From Tubiluchus corallicola (lineage: Eukaryota > Priapulida > Priapulimorpha > Priapulimorphida > Tubiluchidae), in contig JAQGDQ010000751.1 of NCBI GenBank assembly GCA_030141605.1, positions 1 to 64,000 on the forward strand: 64,000 nt of DNA, written 5' to 3'. A program made the position numbers and the translations under genes. Positions 56,276 to 64,000 of this stretch are shown here, piece by piece. A model generated the notes under the pieces. It searched no databases. It was not told the DNA's origin and saw nothing but the letters and a program-made list of their open reading frames with translations. The first letter of the stretch is position 1. Each line of letters begins with the position of its first letter.

Positions 56276-58754
56276 AGTATAATCCATTTATAACAGGCTT
56301 CAATAGACCATGAAAATTTGCTCGCTATAACTAAGTCTCGTTATAGCCCAGGTCAAGTGCCTGAGCATACGAACAAGATAGAAATAAAGCCTATAAGGCA
56401 AATATGATGTAATGATGAAAGGAGCCCTTTCTTTTAAGACTGGTACACGTTTCTTAATTGCCACCATTCTGTAACTATTTTATCACAAAAGAGTGAATTT
56501 ATAGTGTTCAGATACTGTTATTTCTAGGATTACATCAGTACATGCAATAAATAAAATCGCATAGAATAGTGCGAGTTGCATTTCTAACTTATCACTGCTG
56601 CGATTCATTGTGTTGTCTGCTGATAGGTAAGTGTGTTTTACATTGTTGTTACAGTACACACATTTAACTGCTCTGCTCTGTGAAAGTGGCAAGACCTTGG
56701 AAGCCTGTGTGAAAGGAAACGGCTGGTTTTTATGCCAGCATACATATTTAAATAGCTGTGTAAGTGCAATATCATTTATAATTATAAGCACTTCAGCCTG
56801 GACCTGCATCAGTTAATAATCAAGTTTACAGTCTGATTTGATTAGCCTACGTGTATTTATTTAAAACAGTATTATTATAAAAATTAAACTTTGAAAAATC
56901 ATTTATTTTGCAAGTCAGAACAGATTTTTTTTAAAAACTCAGTTATTTTTGCTTGCTTCACATCAGACTGTAGCATTGTTTTATTTAAGAAGCTGTCAAA
57001 TTTTGACAGACATGAGAAAATATCATTATCAGATGCCCGTGCTGATTCAAAAAATAGCTGTAATTTAGCAATAGCTTCTACTTAAACTAACCTGTTAGCA
57101 AACTGCTTCTTCTGCATCTGAATCATCTTCATCACTAGAATCAATCAGAAACTTCTGCAAAAGTTTCTTTCATAATCATTTCATCACCCATTGGAGAAGC
57201 AGTCTTCATATAGCCAGCAACTTGCACATAATTTTGGGCAGCTCTAATCCCAGCATTGTTTTCAAGGTTGTAATAATCACCCGGTATTTCAAAAATGTTT
57301 GTGAATCCGTGATTCAATTCAGTTTCAACCTGAACGTCTTGCACACTATTAAGCTTTTGTGTCCTGCAAATCAACTTTAGCAAAACTTGCCTTATGAAAA
57401 CAATTGCTTATCATTTGAGGTTGCACGTCATTTTCCCACACAGATCTTGCCCAGCATATACACTGCACAAGATCAATGCTAAACTGATCAACAGCATGTT
57501 TCTCAACAAACGCCAGCATTTTACTTAGGATCCACTTGCGATAATGTATTTTACAGTTTTGAATGATTCTGCGCAATTGCAACTTGCTTGTACAGTTAGG
57601 TGGAAGAAATACCTGTTCAACTGCATTTAGTTTTGCTGTCAAATCTGCGTCATGAGCACTGCAGTTATCAACCACTAACAGCACTTTTCTCTTCCCCCAC
57701 GTCAACTTCTTATACAAGTCTAGAAGCCACTCTTAGAAAATTTCTCCAGTCATCCATGCTTTCTTATTTGCATGATAGATCACAGGCAGTTTTTGTACAT
57801 TCTTACAACACCGCAGTTTTGCCGATTTTCCAGTTTCTAACACAGGCACTTTTTCTGTGCCAAACATATTTCCTGCAATCATTACTGTTAACCGCTCTGG
57901 CAGTAACTTAAAAAAAGACCAGTTTCGTCTGCCTTAAAATGTCTTCTTATCTTGACAATAACTTTGGCAATCTATTTTTAAGCAGTCATTAACTGACTTC
58001 TCCTGTACAGTATTGGCTTCTGCGCAAATACGATGAAAAGTGACACCCTTACATTTTTTAAAACAATCAAGCAACCCATCTGAACAATTGAAAGTCAATC
58101 CCATGCTACTGGCAAGTTTGTTTGTGTTCTCTTTAGAAAGCAGCCCACTTACAGGACCCCCTTTACTTCGTACTTGCAGCCAAATGAAAAGTGCATCTTC
58201 CACATCTTCGAAAGTTGATTTCCTCATCTGTTTACTGTATTCACCAAATCTTTTTCGGATAAAATTTTTCGTTGTTTTTTATTATGGTTGATACAGTGCT
58301 AGAAGAGAATCTGCAAATTTTTATATTTTTCATGCCACTTTCGACTTTACGCAGTATCTCTCTTTTCACTTCTATTGATATTGCATTTCGTGCGCGTTTG
58401 ATGCTGCTATGAACTTACAATTGCAGCAGCGCACGTAGACCCACCAACACATCTGCATGTACACACATATGTACTTAACACACATTGTTTTTTGTGCGAT
58501 CAATAAATTGATCCCCACAGTGACTTTTGTGACATTTTCCAGTATTTTAGAACTTGCGCTCGTTATATGCAGGGGAAATACAATCAGAGGATGGAAATAT
58601 TCCCTCGTATTAAGCAAGATCTTGCAATATCATAGTTCACTGTAAGCAAAGTTTAAATGTATTATTTAAGCCTAAGATTTGGCGGTACTTTGAAATTTGC
58701 TCATAATAACCAGAGGCTCGTTATAACAGGCCTTGTCATAAGTGGATTATACTG
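56276..58754 (-). mobile_element. Full-length but dead Tigger/pogo transposon
   Basis: About 2.48 kb between TA|AGTATAATCCATTTATAACA on the left and the inverted GGATTATACTG|TA on the right, the usual length for an autonomous Tigger. It carries the transposase relic listed separately on the minus strand. Confidence 0.9.
57125..58420 (-). pseudogene. Tigger/CENP-B-type DDE transposase relic
   Basis: Order from the N-terminus: CENPB-N helix-turn-helix (SIEVKREILRKVESGMK, then SSSTVSTIIKNNEK; 58270-58400), HTH_Tnp_Tc5 domain (ALFIWLQVRSKGGPVSG, then SDGLLDCFKK), DDE core starting KADETGLF, MIAGNMFGTEK, LLVVDNCSAHDADLTAKLN, LPPNCTSKLQ and a C-terminal tail. Frames shift near 58225 and at the T-run near 57915; an in-frame stop interrupts GEIF/EWLLDLYKK at 57735. 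The third catalytic Asp block (LQPLDQG in intact relatives) is shortened to LQLRR, so the third acid is missing. Inactive. Confidence 0.92.
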
Positions 58755-58799
58755 TACTATTACAGCAAAATAATTGGGGGCTATTTAATATCAGAAATA

Positions 58800-58936
58800 C
58801 AGTCAAACCTCTTTATACCACCTACTTGGGGACTGCAAAAAGGTTTGGCATTATAACGAGGTTCATTAGTACATACATGTCTATGCAAAGATATTTTGTT
58901 TTGCTAAGAATGTGGGCATTAAGCGAGGTTTGTCTG
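58800..58936. mobile_element. Short Tigger-like MITE (137 bp)
   Basis: Starts TA|CAGTCAAACCTCTTTATA and ends GCGAGGTTTGTCTG, with inverted ends. Same family as 46162-46315. Confidence 0.8.
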
Positions 58937-59042
58937 AGTGATTTGGTAATTTTTCTGTTATTTGAAAAGTAAGTTAGCATGACACTTGAGGCTGTTACAA
59001 GACCATTATTATCTGTATAAGATTTTAACCTTTAAATGTGAT

Positions 59043-60904
59043 TTACTTGCCTTTATAGACATACTCCAATGCATTGGCAATTGTTCTCATATCAGTCTCA
59101 ATGCTTTTTGACCAGTTTTCAACATCTCCAATTTCCTATAAAATGCAGTAAAAAGGCGCCATGAATTATTTTAAAGCACAAGAAAACCTTTTACTTACAT
59201 AAAAGTGGAAAATTCTTCTTAAAATTTTGCACCACCTATAAACTGCCTTATTGTGCATTAGAGTTTGTACTTGTACAACTGTATAAAACTTGAAAATTTA
59301 AACTTCAGTGATCAGCAGGATCATACAAAGTTTTACAATAGCCATGACATAAGCATAGTTTCTAAGTATTCATACATCAGCCATAAACACAGTTGCTAAA
59401 TATCCATCAATAGGACTAAGATGCAAATTAAATTACATTAATTTGGAAAAAAATGTTATCATGTAAATGGAAATGCTCTGGTGATGCTATGTAATATAAC
59501 TTTGTGTGGAAAGCTTTTTCTGGGATATACTTTAAAATTATCTTTTCTTCCACTTAAAGTTTTACTTCCACAAAAAACACACAACTTCCAAAACTATGTG
59601 AAATCACAATGCACATTATAATACAAACCAATTCATGTACATTATGGAAAGTCAGCAAGGTCGTACGAAGCTTTACCACAACAATGACATAAGCACTGTT
59701 TCTATGTATTCATCAATAGGACTTAGATGCAAATTAATTAACAAGTGCCAAAAAAATCTTACCATATACATGGGAAATCTAGTTGCAAATTGGACTTTAG
59801 TGGCAAAGTGAATAAGCACTGTGTTTTTAATTCTAAAAGTAATAAGTTAAAAAAGCATACATAGCAAAAAACAAATTAAAAAAAAACAAGAATCAGTAAA
59901 ATATGCACAGAATTTTCAATTGTATATTGTAAGTTACAATAACTTGTGGCACGCGATTCAGCATTGCAAATGAGAAAATTCACACCAGTTGCACGATATC
60001 ACTTGAAAATTGTAAACTTCAATAATTTGTTCTTCTGCAATGAAAAAATACATTGCTGAAGTTAACAAGAGATCATAAAGAGATCCAGAGATTATGGAGA
60101 TCAATATTACCTTCAAAGCTTGATTGAATCCTTCGACTAGTTTCAACCATTGTGTAGTTTGTCTAGAAAACTGAGTAGCATTCAGCTGAAGCAACTTTGC
60201 CTCTGTATCAAGTCTTTTCTGATTAAGATATGCTTGTGATACACTAAACGACAGACAGACAAAAAACATTACCAACTTTACTTGTGAATTGGCTGTCTTG
60301 CTGTTTCTCTCAGCTATTTTTAACTTATTCTGTTTCATAACATTCTGAAAAATGAATATATTGATATTTAAAATGAAAAAAGGCATTACTATTGCTGCAC
60401 ATTTCTGTAATAAGTAATGCTTGACTAAAAATGAAATACAAATGAACAAACAAAACATGCTGCCTACTACTTTCATTATCATACATACCCAGCATTTAAA
60501 TGATCTACTAGAGCATGTGTTACTGCTGCTGCACATTCATTGGCTTCTTTTTTTAATTTTTCTGGAAACAGGGATACAGTTTACAAACATAGGTTACCAT
60601 TTATATTATAGGTTGATAAACATTTACTGATACGACACATCAAGCTACAAGGCAATCACTTTACTAACTAAGCATGAAAATATATAAAATTTCATTGTAT
60701 TAACTTAGTGTGACAGCTTTGATCAAGCTTAGAATAGGCTCAGTAGGTCCTACTAGTAATATTACGAATGTGGTCAGTCATCGATCATTAACTATAATGT
60801 TATGGATAAACCCATTTTTTGTGGTTTATAAAAACAGACATACCTTGGACCTCTTTTCTAGCCTGTTGTTTAGCTTGGTGCTGTTTTGCAAGTGAGGACA
60901 ACAT
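59043..60904 (-). CDS. BLOC1S1: BLOC-1 complex subunit 1 (GCN5L1)
   Basis: Subunit shared by BLOC-1 and BORC, which act in lysosome-related organelle biogenesis and lysosome positioning; family members also promote protein acetylation in mitochondria and cytosol. Four exons: 60844-60904, 60489-60561, 60111-60243, 59043-59135. They sum to 360 bp, 119 aa (vertebrate short form about 125). The sequence is near-collinear with the family: [58 protein letters not shown] and [16 protein letters not shown]. The whole protein is helical/coiled-coil with no signal or membrane span. The start is the first ATG and coincides with the conserved MLS N-terminus. It lies downstream of the dead Tigger. Confidence 0.96.
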
Positions 60905-61409
60905 GATCACTCACGTTTTACCGACTACAGCAAACTTCAAATGGTTAAGTTGTTCATCATCCTACGAAAAAAATATAAAACTATATAAAAATATAATATA
61001 TATGGAAAACACCTTTTTGGCTTTGACAATGAATCAATAACAATAACCAACACAACTTTTTCATATTAGTATCTAACAATTTGATTGTCTGAAATCATTT
61101 AAAAAAAGGTTGGTAAATAAGATACATGTTGACGATTTTTGTATGAGTTAAAATGCACACTGAATTTATGTCTGCAATATTTATTTAGGCATGGGACGAA
61201 AACGCCACCTCATTCGCTGTTCGTATTACAAGTGTAGTGTTAGTACTCACAGTATTATATATATTAATTGAATGTTTAGCTTAATTTAGAGCAACTGGTC
61301 TAACATACACTGTTTAGTTCCTTATAGATGCTTACACTAGCTCGAAAAGGACCAACTGAGCACTTCACTGTTTGCAATACAAGTGTAGTGTTAATACTCA
61401 CAATACTAT
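60905..61409. other. 5' flank of BLOC1S1, no other feature recognised
   Basis: Should contain the BLOC1S1 promoter. A diverged pair (about 61210-61260 and 61350-61400, both with ACAAGTGTAGTGTTARTACT) is a local duplication. Confidence 0.5.
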
Positions 61410-61946
61410 ATGTGTGCTTGCAAGCCAAAACCGTCCATAAGTCCGCATAGTTAAAACTATGTTACGATACTTAAAAGTAGAAAGCACCAAAATTTGGTCA
61501 AAAATATCGATTTTTTATTTTTATGAAAACAAATGCTAAATATATTGAACTTTTCTAACATCAAATTATCAGGAAAATGTCCAAAAAATATGAAAAATCT
61601 AATTTTGTAACTTCTTACACAGTTTTCTGTCTAGAAACTAGTTATGCAATTGTAAAAACTTGTATTTTCTAACTCTGATTATAGCCCGTGGAAGAGCCAT
61701 TTTGCTTCGGGTTTTTTCTGTTGACAAGACCAGATCTTCATCAGGAAGAGCCACCTACTGGATTTAAACGTAACTTCAATTTGCTCTTGTAAAATCCATA
61801 GCAACCACACTTTCGATAAGTTGCTAAGTGTTTTGTCGAGACACGATAGAAAACAATGGCTGATTTTAACAGCATTTTTCTCAAGATTAGGTTTTTCAGT
61901 GCACCTCAAATTCAACCTGGATTATCTCAGCTTTGAAATAACATAG
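61410..61946. repeat. ~540-bp interspersed repeat, copy B
   Basis: Uninterrupted homologue of 13004-13651, same orientation, lacking the 99-bp insertion. Its open frames on the minus strand are incidental. Confidence 0.85.
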
Positions 61947-62640
61947 GCCAATGAGCACATAATTAATGTTATCGGGCAATGGACGAGGATTCCCACAAAG
62001 TCTAGACAAAAGGGCAGCCTGATTTTTAGCTGAACACAGAAAAGAGCCTAGTTGGACGTCGGCACTGGAGCTCAAACTATCGAATGCTACCTTCCTGTGT
62101 CCAAACGGCGGTGCCCATATGTTCTGTCCCCTTTAATCTAGACTTTATGCCTGGGGTAACTGCATCTCATTTCGGGTATTCGAATTGTTTCCAGTGGCTG
62201 AGGGTTAACAGTTGTAGAGGGGTTAACTCTTTGGTAGTTCTAACTAGTGCAGCGCATACATGTGCTAGTATTTGAAACATACCCCTTTTGAGGTAATGTT
62301 CCTTATTCGCTGTCTATGGCAGATATCCTAACATTATATTTAGCAGAAAATTTTAGTCTTACTTGCAGATTCAATTTCTCTGGCTTTAGGATTTATCACT
62401 GATTCGCATTGCAAGAGTTCACCAAGACATCATCATCATACTCCCGTCACGTCTATTGTAGACATTGGGCAGGCAGAATTCTAAACTATAAGAAGACAGC
62501 GGTGATTGTGACACTAGACAATACCGGACATCTTTCAAATGCGTTAGAAAAAATGATATTTGCCCTTGCGATACTCGACTCTCTCCACCTATCAGAGGCG
62601 GGCACCTTTATAGGGTGCTAAGTCTGTTCTTCTATAACGC
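61947..62640. other. Intergenic stretch, nothing recognised
   Basis: Somewhat GC-richer than its surroundings; short open frames only. Confidence 0.4.
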
Positions 62641-64000
62641 CGATCTTTTAGTTGTCTTTTCCAAGTTTAATGTCTTTATTTGTCTTTATCCTGTATTACA
62701 TGCATTCGTTCACTAGATTTCTAATTTCTAGCAGTTCTTCCTTTTCATTGTTCTTTAACCTCTTCTGCATTGCATGTGTCTATGTAATTTTGTCGTTTCC
62801 ACTCGGTATGCCTTAACAATCCTAATTTAGTGCTGCTCCTGCAATTTCTGCACATTCATTCCTTGTACAACATTCAATATTATTCTTTATTTCTTTCTTC
62901 CATTCAGACTTTTTCATGACCTTCACCCTTTCTTTATCATCTATGGTATATTTTTTGTACCTCAACTAGTTCATTATACCATGACCTTTCATGTGCACTG
63001 TATATTTGCATTTCGAGTACCTCTGACGCTAATCTCTTTGGTTTACTTATCAGTAAATTCTGATAGAACATCAATCTCCTATAATTTACTTTATGTTTTA
63101 GAGGCCATATGCCTATTCCAGTTACTAATTCCGCAGTATGGCATTGATTCACTAAGATTAAATAAGGTTTTTAAAGCATTTGCTTGAATCTTTTCTAATT
63201 TCTCCCAATCAGTTGTTGTAAAATTTGAATATGTCTCAGAACTATTTAGCACTGCACTCACTGAAAGAAGCTCGTACAGCATTAGTTTTACCCCTATTGA
63301 GCAATCTCCCACTTTCAGCTCACCTCCTATTGTGTTGATATAATTAATTATCATTTTATTTTTCCCGGTTCATTTTCCCAACATTGTTTCATAACTACAT
63401 TTTGTATTAATCCAATCTCCCAAATATTGGTATTCCTCTGCTTCCTTAACCTTTCCGTTCCTTAGAGACTCACATAGTTCTGGAAACCTTTTCTTTCGTG
63501 TCATGTTAGTTCTCATATATTGTGTTTTCTGTATATTGAATGATAATCTTTTGGTTCTTTCAATTTCTTGACAGTTTTTAACCATCTGTTTGACTATAGT
63601 TTCTTGTCCTATTCGTCAATATCGTCAATGAATAATAACATACCCACATGTATATTCCTGTCCATTACAGTCCCTGTTATCACCATCTCATTAATCCGGT
63701 TTATTGCAGCACAACATAGTAATGGTCCCAGCACTGTTCCCTGTCGGACTATTTCATTTATTTCTATCTGGTCTGTTTTACCCAGTGGTGTTTCTATAAC
63801 TATTTCTGTAATTTCATTTAGTTTATATATCATAAAAATTTCTCCTGGTGATATGCCCATCCTCCATAATTCTGTCAATGCATCTTTCAACCACAATTTA
63901 TCAAAACACTTTTCTATGTCACAAAAAATTATGTACACTTCATTTTTATAAAACCTGTTATACTCTAACATTGCCCTCAAGGTGTACAAATGGTCATAGA
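62640..64000 (-). pseudogene. Non-LTR retrotransposon reverse transcriptase, cut by window edge
   Basis: The minus-strand translation contains the reverse-transcriptase fingers/palm: IIFCDIEKCFDKLWLKDAL (first catalytic Asp), NEIVRQGTVLGPLLCC, and LLFIDDID at 63.6 kb as the catalytic box (FIDD in place of YADD). Then, after a frameshift, CQEIERTKRLSFNIQKTQYM, EYQYLGDWIN and a long C-terminal part down to KSEWKKEIKNNIE near 62.9 kb. Stops at about 63355 and 63155 and the shift at about 63610 mark it as inactive. The N-terminal part lies beyond 64000. Confidence 0.85.

Overview
The window is a stretch of animal nuclear genome. It is AT-rich, with long introns, GT-AG splicing and many degraded transposons. 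The genes belong to families found across Metazoa: core-1 beta-1,3-galactosyltransferase (C1GALT1), tousled-like kinase (TLK), the exon-junction recycling factor PYM, BLOC-1 subunit 1 (BLOC1S1) and a ciliary microtubule inner protein resembling C2orf50/CIMIP5. Motile cilia, many introns and a mixed load of non-LTR retrotransposons, pogo/Tigger and hAT elements suggest a marine invertebrate. The sequence alone does not let me place the lineage further. No prokaryotic, viral or organellar gene was seen.

Layout. 0.8-4.1 kb (minus): six phase-compatible exon-like blocks of an unidentified gene, the last one resembling a myosin motor segment. 7.05-8.23 kb (plus): a complete three-exon CIMIP5-like gene. 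9.8-20.4 kb (plus): complete seven-exon C1GALT1 (309 aa); its 4.4 kb intron 2 is packed with repeats. 22.3-41.2 kb (minus): complete 18-exon TLK (747 aa), convergent with C1GALT1, with a probable 5' non-coding exon near 42.03 kb. 42.3-45 kb: decayed reverse-transcriptase fragments. 47.3-52.1 kb (plus): three-exon PYM (200 aa), with a dead LINE in intron 1. 52.2-53.6 kb: a GC-rich element with inverted ends. 54.3-54.6 kb: a near-perfect foldback. 56.3-58.75 kb: a dead full-length Tigger/pogo transposon. 59.0-60.9 kb (minus): complete four-exon BLOC1S1 (119 aa). 62.6-64.0 kb (minus): a non-LTR retrotransposon running off the window.

The exon models were assembled by eye. In each of the five named genes every junction keeps phase and the coding length is a multiple of three, which is the main support for the models. 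The genes do not form a pathway: they are unrelated housekeeping or cell-biology genes (Golgi O-glycosylation, chromatin-assembly kinase, translation/EJC recycling, lysosome biogenesis, cilium).

I found no convincing new biological system. The most informative observations concern repeats: a 99-bp, nearly identical hairpin repeat, one copy of which sits inside an older repeat; an hAT-type MITE family with visible 8-bp target duplications; four or more distinct pogo-like families; and an 85-bp-arm foldback. There is also a protein-like ORF in a TLK intron and an unidentified exon chain at the left edge.
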